From contig JBOZIK010000001.1 in NCBI GenBank assembly GCA_051453625.1, forward strand, positions 257,966,059 to 258,008,857: a stretch of DNA of 42,799 nt, given 5' to 3'. Each line of letters starts with the position of its first letter. The first letter of the stretch is position 1. The notes under the pieces are model-generated. The model made no database searches. It was given only the letters and a program-made list of their open reading frames with translations, and was not told where the DNA came from. The position numbers and the translations under genes were made by a program. The DNA is from Welwitschia mirabilis. Lineage: Eukaryota > Gnetophyta > Gnetopsida > Welwitschiales. Below are positions 31,931 through 42,799 of this stretch, piece after piece.

Positions 31931-34722
31931 GACTTCTTTCAATCTTATGCCCTTCCATTTAGAAGTAACCCATCAATAAATAAGGTTCACATAAGGATGA
32001 GGCCCCCTTGAAATAAAATGTCTAAAAAGATAGAAATGAAATCTAAGTTCAGCTTCAGTACATATTTAATTTGGCATGGATAAAACTAGTGTGTCCTCTT
32101 GCATTGATTAAGATATATTTCCCATGCTATTTATGTATTAACTCACTAAAGCCTTTGGCACCTCTAAAACATGCTATCATTCTATCAAAACTGAAAACCA
32201 CTTCTAATTCATTAAACATTGTAAACTAACTATAAAAAGACCTCCTCACCTAGTTCTCCACTATAGAGACCTTTAGGATTCCTATGTGTCATAGTGAGGC
32301 AATGAGGTACTTCTTGGACAAAAAATCCTGGAACTTACACTGTGAAAATCTACTCTCAAATACACCCTCCTAAAACTCTCTATATTATGACATCTTCTTA
32401 ACTAAAGAAATTTAAAGAAAGCAAGAATGAGGAAATTTAAGAGATGATATAAAAAGAAGAGAAATTTGTATTGACTACAAATTTCACATGGGAAATGTTT
32501 CATTAGGAAATGCTTCATTAGTTTTAGCTAAATATCCATTATTTAGAAAGTGAAAAATTTTTTGAAAATAATTATATCAAAACATTTTAATGTTTTCTAA
32601 TCCCATGCTAATTGGTTATGATTTCGGTGATACTTACTATGAATATAAAGAAAAAAGAATGGGAAGATTTGGTTTTCTTTTAAAAAAATAAATTTTCAAA
32701 ATGGGTATAAATGATTATATATTGATGGAACCTTTTTTTAATGAAAAATTCTACTTATATTTAAAGTAGTATAAAACTTAGTTTGAATTTAATTCTTAAA
32801 AGTTTGAATTAAAACCCTTATTAATGTTCCTTGGCTTTTGTGAACTCTTGGGTTGGAAGTATTACATATACTAGTTCATACCATTATCTCATTCTCTTTC
32901 AAACCCATGTTAATTAAAATAAATATTAATTTTAAAATGGATGAATAATTGATTTGAATTTCTTAAATTTAAAGGAGGCAAAAAGTAAGAATGATGAAAG
33001 ACTAAAGCTAAGGGATAAAATCAATTCTACTTATAATAGAAGTTAATTAACTCTAGGCAAGATATAAAATTCTATAGTAATTTGTATGTTAAATTATAAA
33101 AATTAAAAGAATAACTTTAATTCATTAAATTTAGTAGCTTCAAAAATAAACCGAAAAAGATGGGTGAACATTCAGTTTAACTAATAAAGAGATAAATATT
33201 TGGGATTTTTATCTTTTACAATAGTGGAAGTGGTCTTACTGGTTTTAAAAGGAAAAAAAACCTTAGTGGATCAACTAAGGTAATACAAATTTTAGCTTTA
33301 CTCTAACAAGAATGTTATAAAAGTAAAAAACCTCTAGTATAATTCCTCATTTTAAAGATGAAGAAAATTGACATGTTTTTAGAATTGTTACTATGGGGAA
33401 AATTATTGTATAATATTATAATAATTTATTATTTAATCCCAAAAAAAAATACGATAAACATTAATAAGGTTTTTCTAATTTAAATAGACCTTTATGATAT
33501 GTTAAATTAAGTTGCTGAAAAAATGGATTTTTATTTTTAAGATAACAACTAGGTAGAGTATATTAAGGATTAAAATAGATATAGATACATGTAGGATAGG
33601 TCATAGAAGAGATTCAAACCAAAAATGTTCATGTCAATATCACTAAAAACCTAGGCAAATAATAAGGGGATCTTCTTAAGAAAAGGTTTCAAACAAAAAA
33701 TTTAGAAATTTATAGACAAAGCCCCACAAAAAGGTGCATAATGAATAAAAATGTTGTACCAAAAACATGAGACGAAACATAGAAAAGGATAAAACTAAGC
33801 AAAAGTCTAGCAAAGAGACAATCATAGTAGAGCTAATCCACCTTATGATTCCATTGTTGTTTATGTTAGAGTAGTAGTAGCTATGTCTTAATGGAATGTT
33901 TGAGTTGTCTAGAGGCATCAACATTAAGAATATCCATCAAGAGCTAAAGCCAATTAATGAAGGGAATCATCTCTTAGGTATATTGTACTAAAGTAATAGA
34001 GCCTAACTAGAGTTTAGGCCCTACTAGATGAAGAAGATAAAGTATCTCTTATCTCCTAATAAATGTGGAGGAAAAATCAAATGTTTGCATGCATTGTCCC
34101 TTTCATGATGGATTTATGATGGGATGGTTTCATGACTTATCATTCATGAATTACATGTCACCATAACACATCCAACATTTTGAATTTATACACTTATGTT
34201 CCTCATCTCACTTTAAGGATTTGCATCTAGATTTCTTAGCTCCTCACTTAGCTTATGTAGAGATTTTTACCTCTAATAAAAAATAGTCATGTTAGAACCT
34301 TCCTCAACGTTACACCTAGTTTGTAGACCACTAGGGAAATGGCTTTAGCATTATAGATGTTGTGACATGGTTTTGATAAACCACAAACCATAGAAATCTA
34401 ATTTAGACCACTACCTATACCCTTATTCCTATCATTTTGGACATAATTCTTTCTCTATAATAAATCAAAGAATAACATCATAAGTAATTTTGGTTTTAGT
34501 TTCAGTTTTATAAAAGTCATAGTGGACACTCTTTACATAGCTAGATGCTTTACTAATGCCTCTAGTTGCTTTGAGAATGGATTTCCAATGTACCCAAAAG
34601 CTAAATGGTTTCAAGAATAAAGAGAAGGAGGAGCAAATAAAAGACATGATAGATATTAATAAAAGCATGACGAAGCTATAAAAAATAAACCATAATGGGG
34701 ACAAGCAATCATGCTAATTCCA
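31931..34722. other. AT-rich DNA, no gene or element recognised
   Basis: Short minus-strand frames (33924-33676, 34704-34465) encode hydrophobic, low-complexity products without known matches. A small echo, GGAAATGTTTCATTA / GGAAATGCTTCATTA, occurs at about 32492-32520. Confidence 0.4.
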
Positions 34723-36203
34723 TGAGGATCATTAAGCTTCAAGGATAGTGGTGAATGAGTTCCACCAAAGAAAATATAAATTAATAATAGAATGAAAATT
34801 CATAATAAGAACACCTTACCAAGATAACATGGTTTCCAACCTAGTTACATCCATACATAGAGGGTAGCTTTCTTTTGCACCTTTGGATATTTTTGTCCTA
34901 TAAGAAAATAGTAGTTTTTTAGCACACCATCAACCTTATAACAAGTGAGAGTCTCCTTGCAAGGTAGCACTCTCTTCCCTGTAAGGGAATAGTGGTTTTA
35001 ACCTTCCAACAGTAGGAGTCTCCTTACAAGGTATCACTCCCTCCCTTCTAAGGAAATAATTTTTTCTAACTCACTAATAACTTTATAACAAGAAAGTGCT
35101 CATAAGGACAATCTTAGATATACACTCCTACAAGGATTGCCTTACAAAGTGTTTGATAATCAAGAATGGACTTACAACAATATTTAACAATAAGATAGTC
35201 CAATAATATAAAATTAAAAATGTGATACAATAAGAAACCTGAAGATATAGCTCTGATGAATATTTGATATCCTTAATATTATTGTTATCATCATAAGTGT
35301 AAATGAAGAATGCAACAATGAAGATTCAAGAGAGAATGATAAAAGCAATGCAAGGTTCTTTGCAAGTAATGCCTTTGATTCTTCATAAAAAATTCCTTTC
35401 ATTCATGCAATCTTCATTTTGTGTTTGGTATGATCATTGAAAACCAAGAGCTGTAAAATATATATTTTTTTGAAGTTAAAAAATTTATGAACTGATTTGT
35501 GATGTGAAGGCCTTATATGATCAAAGAAGATCTAGCTATTTAAGCTTGAAAGATAGACGTTTAACTTTATAACCATCATGAAATGGGTAGGAAATGTCTA
35601 GACATCAAGCACATATCTTGAATTTTTATTAATATGAATTTTAGTTTGAAATGTATTCAACTTTGTAGATGTCTACTCTTTAGATGTCTTTACTTTTGTA
35701 GCTGTCTTCAATTAACTTATCTATATTTTTATGAAATTTAATCTATAGTATCCTTAGGCCTCCATGATTATGAATCTACAATGTACAAGTTCATAGATCA
35801 CCTAAAACTTAATATATTATTCAAAAATTAAATTAAATTTATGACCTATTTTAGCTAAGTATAGATGTCTTTAATAATATAGATATCTTTACCTATGTTA
35901 AGATCATCTTTTAATAAAGTCATCTTGACTGAGGTAGTTATCTTTTAGCTTGTTGCCTAAAATCTAGTACATTCAAGATGTCTTCAATTTCCTAGATGTA
36001 TTTACTAAAGACGTCTTTAATTTTTGAAATGTCTTTAAACAACTAATTTTGTATTTCATTAATTAATCCTTTTTGTGAGATGTTATCTTTGAAGATCCAT
36101 CATTGTCTAATACTTATCAAGGTCTAATGTTATTTTTATTAACCTATCTACATAATGATATAAGATATTTAAGAAGCGGAATCATTAAAACTAGATTTAC
36201 CCA
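34723..36203 (-). repeat. 3' LTR of the copia element (1481 bases)
   Basis: The plus strand runs from TGAGGATCATTAAGC to GATTTACCCA, so both strands begin TG and end CA. It is collinear with 41422-42799. It contains a TATA-like box (minus, near 35511-35519), two diverged sub-repeats of about 75 bases (34920-35060, words GAGTCTCCTT-CAAGGTA-CACTC) and an array of AGATGTCTTT words in U3 (35660-36040). Confidence 0.92.
35511..35519 (-). promoter_or_regulatory. TATA-like box of 3' LTR
   Basis: The minus strand CATATAAGG is in the position matched by CATATAAAG in the other LTR. It lies about 690 bases from the LTR start, as expected for a U3-R junction in a 1.5-kb LTR. No transcription evidence exists here. 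Confidence 0.45.
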
Positions 36204-36220
36204 TAATCTTCCCCCTTTTT
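36204..36220 (-). other. Polypurine tract of the copia element
   Basis: The minus strand AAAAAGGGGGAAGATTA directly precedes the LTR start TGGGTAAATC. The run of A, G and A resembles the AAAAAGGGGGAGATT tract of many plant copia elements, preceded as usual by an ATCATCA-type word (GGAAATCATC). Confidence 0.9.
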
Positions 36221-37210
36221 GATGATTTCCAAAACTTGGCAAATCTTATTAGTTCAATATCATCCAATCAACTAAAAATAGACATTTATATTTTAAAGAA
36301 ATGTACATAATCAATTTTTCAATGGTATTTTGGAAAGCATGTTATTTCCACTTGAATAGCAAATAAAATTACATAGATATACCACTTAAAAAATAGACTA
36401 AGACATATTGAGAATCCATTGGAGCAAAGAGGCATAAAGATAATTGAAAAATCATGATATTAGCTATTTAAATAAGCATGTAGAATGTAAAGCATAGAAA
36501 TATATGACAATTCATCAAACAAGATATGCTAGCAGTAATGTGCCAATATATTAAAGCATAAAATTGAAAATTATATGTCAACAATATATCATATAATAAT
36601 ATGCTCATGGAATGTGCTAAATAAAAATCATAGCATGTTAAAATAAATATTAAGTTAGCAATATATAATATGAAAAGCATGAAAATTAGAGCATTAATCA
36701 TTGTAAATATGTGGTAATGAAAGCATGATGTTATAAATGTTTGCTAACAAATAATCATGGTAGAAAAATAATAAAGTATACCTAGCTAAATGTCATTGAT
36801 TTGATAAATCTAAATTTATCATCACTAATTTGCCAAATTTTCTTCCCTTTTTTGGATAGTAGAAAAAATGAATATAGGTTTTAGAGCTTGTCAGTTCCCT
36901 TGCACATGTACCTTCATGGAAGCCTAGTACTTCCCCTGAGTATATGACCTTAAAGTTATTAAGTGATTTTCTAGTAATCATTTTTTAGCATCAGTATAGT
37001 TAAAGATATCTATAGTTATTAGGACTTTTTTATCAGAGATGTCTATAAAAATGAAGATATCTACAAGGAAAGTTCTAAATTTTTTGAAAATATCTATAAC
37101 TACTGCACGCATAACAATAAGACTTTAAAAAAGTAACTAATAAGTACATAATTTAACTTTAATTACATTTAAGTAATAATATCAACTCCTAAGATAATTA
37201 TAATGTGAAG
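36221..37210 (-). other. Spacer between RNase H and PPT, with one complex open frame
   Basis: About 1 kb of AT-rich sequence downstream of pol. A 62-codon minus frame (36981-36793) has a mixed composition (YSGEVLGFHEGTCARELTSS) unlike the low-complexity frames around it. It has no recognised match. It may be a chance frame or a relic of an extra coding segment such as some copia lineages carry after pol. Confidence 0.35.
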
Positions 37211-37720
37211 TTAAGAATTTAAAGAAGATTATCTATTTTACCTACTTGATTAGGTAACGTCTAATCCCCAAGTTCCTACATAACTTTACATATCTTTTAG
37301 TACTTAGAGGTTTTAGAAATACATCTGCAAGTTGATCATCTATCCTAATATATTGCATTGTAATATTTCTATTCTAAACATGTTCTTTGAGAAAGTGGTA
37401 TCGAATCTCAACATGCTTGGTTCTTGAGTGTTGTATAGGATTTTTGGATATATGAATGGCATTCTTATTATTACAATAGATGGAAATGATTTTCATGAAT
37501 AGTCCAAAATTTTTTAATGTTTGCTTCATTCATATAAGTTATGCATAAAAACTTCTAGAAGCAATATACTTGGCCTTAGTTATTGATATAGTTATTGAGT
37601 TCTGATTTTTACTACTCCAAGAAATTAGACAAAATCATGTTCCACTTATGCTTCTTCTATATTTTTGCATCCTATTCAATCTGCATCACAATACCCTACT
37701 AGATCAAGGGAGGAATCCTT
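37211..37720 (-). pseudogene. copia RNase H (broken)
   Basis: From right to left: GYCDAD*IGCKN (family GYxDADWAGC, Trp to TGA), a decayed SWSSKKQ segment, AKYIAS (family AEYIAAS), WMKQTL with the Trp changed, IYCNNKNAIHISKNP (family CDNKSAIxISKNP, with the catalytic Asp as Asn), HSRTKHVEIRYHFLKEHV*, and DDQLADVFLKPLST (family DQLADIFTKPL). The C-terminal motif fixes the end of pol at about 37220. Several stops and frame shifts. Confidence 0.92.
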
Positions 37721-38760
37721 TGAGTACTAAAGGATCCAATTAGTAGTATTCTTTAACTAATGAAAAATTCTTTTTATAGTTATTAAATTTGATTCCCTAG
37801 GATCACTTTGATAACATGCACAAATCCCTACATGTAACATAATTTTAGGTTGACTGTCTATAAGATATAATAGACTATCAATCATATCTCTATATATCTT
37901 TTAATCAACCATGTTATCATTTTCTTCTTTGTCCAATTTGGTGTTTTGATTCATAGAATTATCTTTTCCTTTACAATCCTATAAACCATATTTAACTAGC
38001 AAATTTTTAATATATGTAGCTTGTGGAATACATGTTCTTACTTATGATTCATAACTTGAAATCTTAAGAAGTTGTTCATTTCTCCTATGATAATTATTTC
38101 AAACTCATCCTGCATAATCTTAGTAAATTTCTTGCACAAAGATTCATTAGTAAAATTTTTACCGTCTTTGCTAATACATAAAGTCACATCTAATGTACCT
38201 CTTTTGAAACTCTTTTTAATTAGATGACTTGAAAATTTCTTATACCAAGCTCCAGGAGCTTTTTAAAACTATAAATAGCGTTCTTTAATTTATAAACATG
38301 ACCATATTTTTGTGAGTTAATGAACCCATCTAGTTATTTAACATATACTTCTTCTTAAATATTTCCTTTAGAAATTCACTCTTGATATCAATTTGATAAA
38401 GTTTGAAACCTTTTATACAAGCAAAGGCTAGAAGCATTCTTATTAATTCTAGCCATAAGAGCAAAGGCTTCTCAAAATTAATTCCTTCTTATTGATTGTA
38501 ATCTTTTACCACTAATCTTTCTTTGTGTGTAATTACATTTCCATATTCATCTATTTTATTTCTAAAAATCCATTTACTATTAATAATTGGTCTATTAGAT
38601 GGTCTTGGAGTGAGTTTCCAAACATTACATATTTCAAATTGGTTAAGCTCTTATTGCATAGCAACCATCCAACATTCATCATTTTTAGCTTCTTTGAAAG
38701 ATTTTTGTTCAACTTAAGAGATATAAGTTGCATGATCACATAGTTCTCTAGTATGGCTTC
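37721..38760 (-). pseudogene. copia reverse transcriptase with active-site box deleted
   Basis: From 38739 the minus strand gives KEAKNDECWMVAMQ*ELNQF, then VWKLTPRPSNRPIINSKWIF, NKIDEYGNVITHKERLVVK, and LYQIDIKSEFL, which keeps the first catalytic Asp segment (family DVKxAFL). After a decayed YGLKQAPRAWY region it reads LCISKDGKNFTNESLCKKF. Relatives have about 15 residues including YVDD between the KDG and TNESL words; here they are absent (about 38150-38162). The tail DEFEIIIIGEMNNFLRFQV is present. Gln-to-stop changes are common. Confidence 0.92.
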
Positions 38761-38999
38761 TAGTTTAAATTACTTCATATGGACTTTCTATAATTTTGCT
38801 AATAGAGTGACTCTTCTTCATTCTGATCATGATTGTAGGATTTTCCATTTCCATTTCTTCTTTTTCTTCCTCACTATCTAATTGAACTTGAAAATGGATA
38901 GAGGGCTAGTTAATTTACATTAGATTATAATCATTTTCTACATTCATAGAAGTTGATTCATTATCATTTATTTTAACATGTATAGGTTCCTCAATAACA

Positions 39000-39660
39000 T
39001 GTGTTCTGTTATTGTATACCCTGTAAGCCTTATTGATCATAGAATATCCTAGGAAAATCTCTTCATCAACTTTTAAATCAAACTTCCTCAAATTTCCTTT
39101 TTATTCAAAATAAATCCCTTTGATCCAAAAATATAAAAGTAATTTATAAAAGTTTTCTTATCAGGCCATACTTCATATTAAATTTTTTAAGTAAATATTC
39201 TTACCAGAACTCTGTTTGAAATGTAATAAGTTATATTGATTGCTTCTATCTAAAAATGATAAGGTACCTTTTTGTCATGCATCATTGTTCTAGCCATTTC
39301 ATTAAGAACACTATTCTTTCTTTTAATAACTCCATTTTATTAAGGGATCCTTGGAGTAAACAATTGATATAGAATTCCAAAATGTTCACAGAATTCTTTG
39401 AACTTTACATTTTGAATTCCATGTCATTATCACTTCTTCTTATTTTAATCCTATATCCCTTTTAATTTTGTAACCTGATGCATAACTTAGAAAAAGCATT
39501 AAATGCCTCTTTCTTATGAGTAAGGAAGGCCACTCATGTAAATCGATAAAAATAATCTAGAATTATTAAATAATACTTATTCTTGCTTAAGCTTTTTATA
39601 TATGAAGAACCAACAATGTTTAAATGTAAGAGACCTAATAGATGATCAGTAAAGATAATA
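39000..39660 (-). pseudogene. copia integrase core (broken)
   Basis: The minus strand reads LLHLNIVGSSYIKSLSKNKY (family HxDLxGP; the first catalytic Asp is Asn), LDYFYRFT*VAFLTHKKEAF (family VDDYSRFTWVxFLxxKxE, Trp to TGA), IRRSDNDMEF (family RSDxGxEF, second Asp kept), and P**NGVIKRKN (family PQQNGVVERKN; two Gln to stop and the catalytic Glu to Lys). The C-terminal part around 39000-39100 is frame-shifted. Confidence 0.9.
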
Positions 39661-39774
39661 TTTTTTTTACCAGATTTTACCTTTGTCTACTTTTACTTCT
39701 AACAAGCATTAAAGATTTCATTATTAATGCTTTNNNNNTTGGAAAGTATTCTTACCATTTGCTTTGTAGACAGG

Positions 39775-40274
39775 ATTTTGAGAAGATCTTTGTTCACATA
39801 ATCAAGCTTTCTATGCCATGGCTCTGCTTCATCTGTTTTACTAAGAAAACACTTAGTTTTATTATTAGATATATTTTACAAAGTGATAATATAAAAATTT
39901 AATTTTCTTACACCAATAAATAGAATATTGATAGAATTTTACTCTCTAATAATACAATCATCTTTTGTAAATGCNNNNNNNNNNNNNNNNNNNNNNNNNN
40001 NNNNNNNNNNNNNNNNNNNNNNNNNNNNNNNNNNNNNNNNNNNNNNNNNNNNNNNNNNNNNNNNNNNNNNNNNNATTTTGAGAAGATCTTTGTTCACATA
40101 ATAAAGCTTTCTATGCCATGGCTCTGCTTCATCTGTTTTGCTAAGAAAACACTTAGTTTTGTTATTAGATATATTTTACAAAGTGATAATATAAACATTT
40201 GATTTTCTTACACCAATAAATAGAATTTTGGTAGAATTTTACTCTCTAATAATACAATCATCTTTTGTAAATGC
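39775..40274. repeat. Gap-flanking direct duplication 9 (39775-39974 / gap / 40075-40274)
   Basis: Two hundred bases from ATTTTGAGAAG to TTTGTAAATGC are repeated around a 100-N gap with about five changes. The segment encodes the pre-integrase region, which relatives have once, so the second copy is an assembly overlap or haplotype. Confidence 0.95.
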
Positions 40275-40560
40275 AATAGAAAATTTTGATCATAGATTTG
40301 ACTTATACTTAATAGATTATGTTGTAAACCTTATACAAAAAATACATCTTCTACCTCTAGTAGATGAGCTCCTCTAATGGTACTAATACCTTTGATTGGT
40401 GCTTTTGTATTATCTCTAAAAGTTATGACTCCTTTATCTTGTTCACAAAGGTGATAAAGCTAGTTTTGTCTCTAGTCATTTTTCTTAATCATCTATTGTC
40501 AACATATTAAGCATGCTTCTTCACCACTCTAAGTGCTATTTAAGCTAAAAGAGTTAGTTT
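40075..40560 (-). pseudogene. copia protease to pre-integrase region (broken)
   Basis: Near 40480-40530 the minus strand corresponds to the family WYLDSGCSRHMTGDK (here YVDNR, then RKMTRDK), so the protease Asp-Ser-Gly is altered. It continues GVITFRDNTKAPIKGI (family VTFGDNxKGxIxG), AHLLEVEDVFFV, HNLLSISQIYDQ and VFLAKQMKQ with E-P-W-H-R-K-L in the alternative frame, the site of the integrase HHCC lead, where the following Gly-His is lost. Confidence 0.88.
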
Positions 40561-40799
40561 TGATTTTGAAATCCACATTTTTCTTGTTTTTTTTTGCACA
40601 AAATGCTATACCAATCTACTAGAAATTATGGCACTATCATTATAATATCTTATTTTAAATTTCATTGGATAATATTGGTAATGACCTCTATTATGATAAT
40701 AATAGTAAATGATATTGTTTATATGCATTAAATATTCAAACCTTAGCTTGTAGTTCCATTTGTCAAATAAAGAAACTAAATTACTAGTTAAATCCTTAT

Positions 40800-41369
40800 T
40801 ATTTCCCAAGGCGCTCTTGTCATTTGAATTTCTACATTGCCAACCATGATATGTATTGTATCCTTCTCTTGAATTAATTATTCATTTCTTTTATTTAAAT
40901 CTGATAGTTCCTATGTTAGATGCTTCAACTCATATGTTAGTCTACTGGCCTTAGCCTTAAGAGCTAAGTTTTATAAGGATAATTTCTTATTAACATTCTT
41001 TTCTTATTTATAAGCTTCTTTACAAGTATTAAGTAACTTTTTGATTTTAATATACAATTTTCTAGTTTAGTAAACTTTTCAGAAATTAGATTGTACCTTT
41101 CTTAAAGATCCAAACCTACGTCATCTTCTCTGTCTGATTTATCCTCTTCTCTTATCTCATCTTTTTCTTCTTAAAAATGTATAATGGCCATAAGAGTAGG
41201 ATAAGCTTCTTCATCAGGCATTTTTAAAGTTTCTAAGGTTTATTTTCTTCTTCTTTATTTTTCAAACTTGAAACTCATGAGACCATAAGAACATTCATGT
41301 CCTCATCTTCCAATTGGCATAGTTTATCCATTTGAAGATTATAGGTTTAATAGATGGAACCCCTTCCAT
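40800..41369 (-). pseudogene. copia gag remnant with the middle deleted
   Basis: An ATG at 41369 starts MEGVPSIKPIIFKWINYANW, the start of copia gag (family FDGxNYxxWK), then FLWSHEF to about 41270. The next recognisable piece, from about 41220, is CLMAIIHF*EEKDEIREED and a Lys/Glu-rich coiled tail, which in relatives follows the CCHC knuckle. The capsid and knuckle (several hundred residues) are missing at about 41200-41270. No functional gag is possible. Confidence 0.75.
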
Positions 41370-41405
41370 TGTTCACTTAAGGAAGTTACTTCTTTTAATG
41401 AGTAT

Positions 41406-41419
41406 CCACTTTGATACCA
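41406..41419 (-). other. Primer-binding site of the copia element
   Basis: The minus strand TGGTATCAAAGTGG differs at two of the first twelve bases from TGGTATCAGAGC, the site matching initiator tRNA-Met. It is two bases (AG) from the LTR end ..GATCATCA. Confidence 0.85.
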
Positions 41420-41421
41420 CT

Positions 41422-42799
41422 TGATGATCATTAAACTCAAAGGGGAGGGGTGACTAAGTTCCACCAAATAAAATTTAAACTAATAATAGAATGAAACTAT
41501 ACAATAAAAATACCTTATTAAGATAATGTGGTTCCCCAACCTGGGTACATCTACATGCAAAGGGTAGCTTTCTCTCACACTTATGAATATTTTCGACCTA
41601 CCAAAATTTAGTGTATTTTTAGCACACCACTAACCTTATAATAAGTGAGAGTCTTCTCACAAGGAAACACTCTCTTCCTCATAAGTGAATAGTAATTTTC
41701 ATAAGCACATCACAAATCTTATAATAGTGAGAGTCTCCTCACAAGGTAACACTCTCTTGTTCACAAGGAAATAATGGTTTTTTGGATTACCAATAATCTT
41801 ACAATAAGAAAGTATCCACAAGCACAATCTTAAACACACATTGGTGCAAAGGTTACCTTACAAAGTGTTTGATAATTAAGAATGAACTTGCAATAATATT
41901 CAATAATAAGATATTCCAACAATGTAGAGAAGCCTTAAAATATAGGTTTTATAAAGATTTAAGATCCTTGGTGTTGTTATTATCATCACAAGAGTAGATG
42001 AAGAATGCAACAATGAAAATTTGAGAGAGAATGATGAAAGAAATTCAAGCTCCTTTACAAGAAATGCTTTTGATTCTTTGTGAGAAGTTTCTTTTACCCC
42101 GTGATGTTCATTCTATATTTTATCTAATAATTAAGAGTTAAGAGATGTGAATCCTGTGTATTCGTTGAAGTTCCAAATGTTATGAAATGATCTATGATAT
42201 GAAGGCTTTATATGAATGAAGAAGATCTAGCTATTTAATATTGAAAAATAACCATTTAACTTTGTAACCATCATGTAATGGATAAGAAATTTTTAGGTAT
42301 TGTGCACATATCTTTGATGTGAACTTTGGTATAAGACATCTTTAACTTCTAAGACATCTTCTCTTCAGACGTCTTTACTTTTGTAGATGTCTTTAGTTAA
42401 CTTGTTTAGATTTTGATTAAATTTACTCTATAGTATCCTTGGGCCTTCGTGATTATGAATTTATAATGTATAAGTTCATAGCTCATCTAAAACATAATTT
42501 ATTAATCAAAAATTAAATTAAATCATTTACCTATTTTGGCTTAGCATAGACATCTCTAATAATGTAGACATCTTTATCTGTGTTAGGATCATCTTTTAGC
42601 AAAGTCATCTTGACTGAGGTAGTTATTTTTTAGCTTGTTGCCTAAAATTTGGTACATCTAAGATGTCTTTAATTTCCTAGATGTCTTCATTAGAGATGTA
42701 TTCAATTTTTCATATGTATTCAAACAAGTAATTTTGTATTTTATTAACTAATCCTTTTTTTGAGATGTTGTCTTTGAAGATCCGTCATTATCTAATATT
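41422..42799 (-). repeat. 5' LTR of the copia element, cut by the window end
   Basis: The plus strand begins TGATGATCATTAAAC and aligns with 34723-36113 throughout; about 90 bases of the LTR start lie outside. Divergence from the 3' LTR is plainly visible by eye, which means an old insertion. It carries the same duplicated GAGTCT-TCACAAGG-AACACTC blocks (41645-41760) and GATGTCTTTA words (42340-42710). Confidence 0.92.
42206..42214 (-). promoter_or_regulatory. TATA box of 5' LTR
   Basis: The minus strand CATATAAAG is conserved in position with the copy at 35511. It would direct the genomic transcript leftward into the element. Activity is not expected in so decayed a copy. Confidence 0.5.

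Larger units (their letters stand above)
34723..42799 (-). mobile_element. Nearly complete but dead Ty1/copia LTR retrotransposon, minus strand
   Basis: Direct LTRs (34723-36203 and 41422 to the window end), a PBS beside the right LTR and a PPT beside the left one define a minus-strand element of about 8.2 kb, cut only by the window edge (about 90 bases short). Internal order from right to left is gag remnant, protease, integrase, reverse transcriptase, RNase H, the copia order. Every domain has stops, and two large internal deletions are seen (middle of gag; RT active site). Internal length is 5218 bases including a contig-overlap duplication of 200 bases plus gap. The target-site duplication cannot be checked; the left flank is ..ATTCCA. 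Confidence 0.92.

Noticed and set aside
34920-35060. CRISPR-like or other prokaryotic repeat array
   Set aside because: The units are diverged LTR sub-repeats without constant-length spacers, and the context is a plant retrotransposon.
38523-38743. Plus-strand open frames of 64-72 codons
   Set aside because: They are antisense to the well-supported copia reverse transcriptase and have no similarity of their own.

Overview
The window is draft nuclear DNA from a seed plant. It is strongly AT-rich and contains only decayed genes plus remnants of classic plant transposons: Ty1/copia, Ty3/gypsy, an L1-type LINE and CACTA-like ends. There are 24 runs of N. No intact protein-coding gene was found. 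The species cannot be named. Old, stop-ridden retroelements and heterozygous-looking contig overlaps suggest a large, slowly purged plant genome.

Layout. 1-420: edge of a minus-strand copia element (primer-binding site and LTR). 437-6029: non-coding DNA with four contig-overlap duplications and a decayed homeobox gene on the plus strand, present twice (4358-4602 and 5231-5787). 7105-7385: degenerate GGCATTA-rich minisatellite. About 9308-19676: a minus-strand Ty3/gypsy element with two LTRs, gag, protease and integrase, but no reverse transcriptase or RNase H. About 19961-20540: plus-strand fragment of the thiamine gene THIC. 20790-21500: LINE-like DUF4283 relic. 21768-22887: tandem copies around gaps. 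23878-24120: hairpin and CACTA-like terminus. About 27480-31930: minus-strand L1-type LINE (ORF1, endonuclease, reverse transcriptase). 34723 to the right edge: minus-strand Ty1/copia element with 1.48-kb LTRs, PBS, PPT and remnants of all pol domains.

Decay. Glutamine codons have repeatedly become stops (CAG to TAG, CAA to TAA), tryptophan has become TGA, and Asp-Asp has become Asn-Asn. This fits C-to-T decay of methylated DNA. Larger deletions removed RT and RNase H from the gypsy element, the middle of gag and the RT YxDD box from the copia element, and one base at each of two places in THIC.

Assembly. All eleven gaps of exactly 100 N join contigs whose sequences repeat across or around the gap, so several apparent tandem duplications are probably unmerged overlaps or alternative haplotypes. 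No previously undescribed biological system was seen. The most informative items are the THIC relic with a broken Fe-S motif, the homeobox relic, the gypsy fusion frame and the LTR motif arrays.
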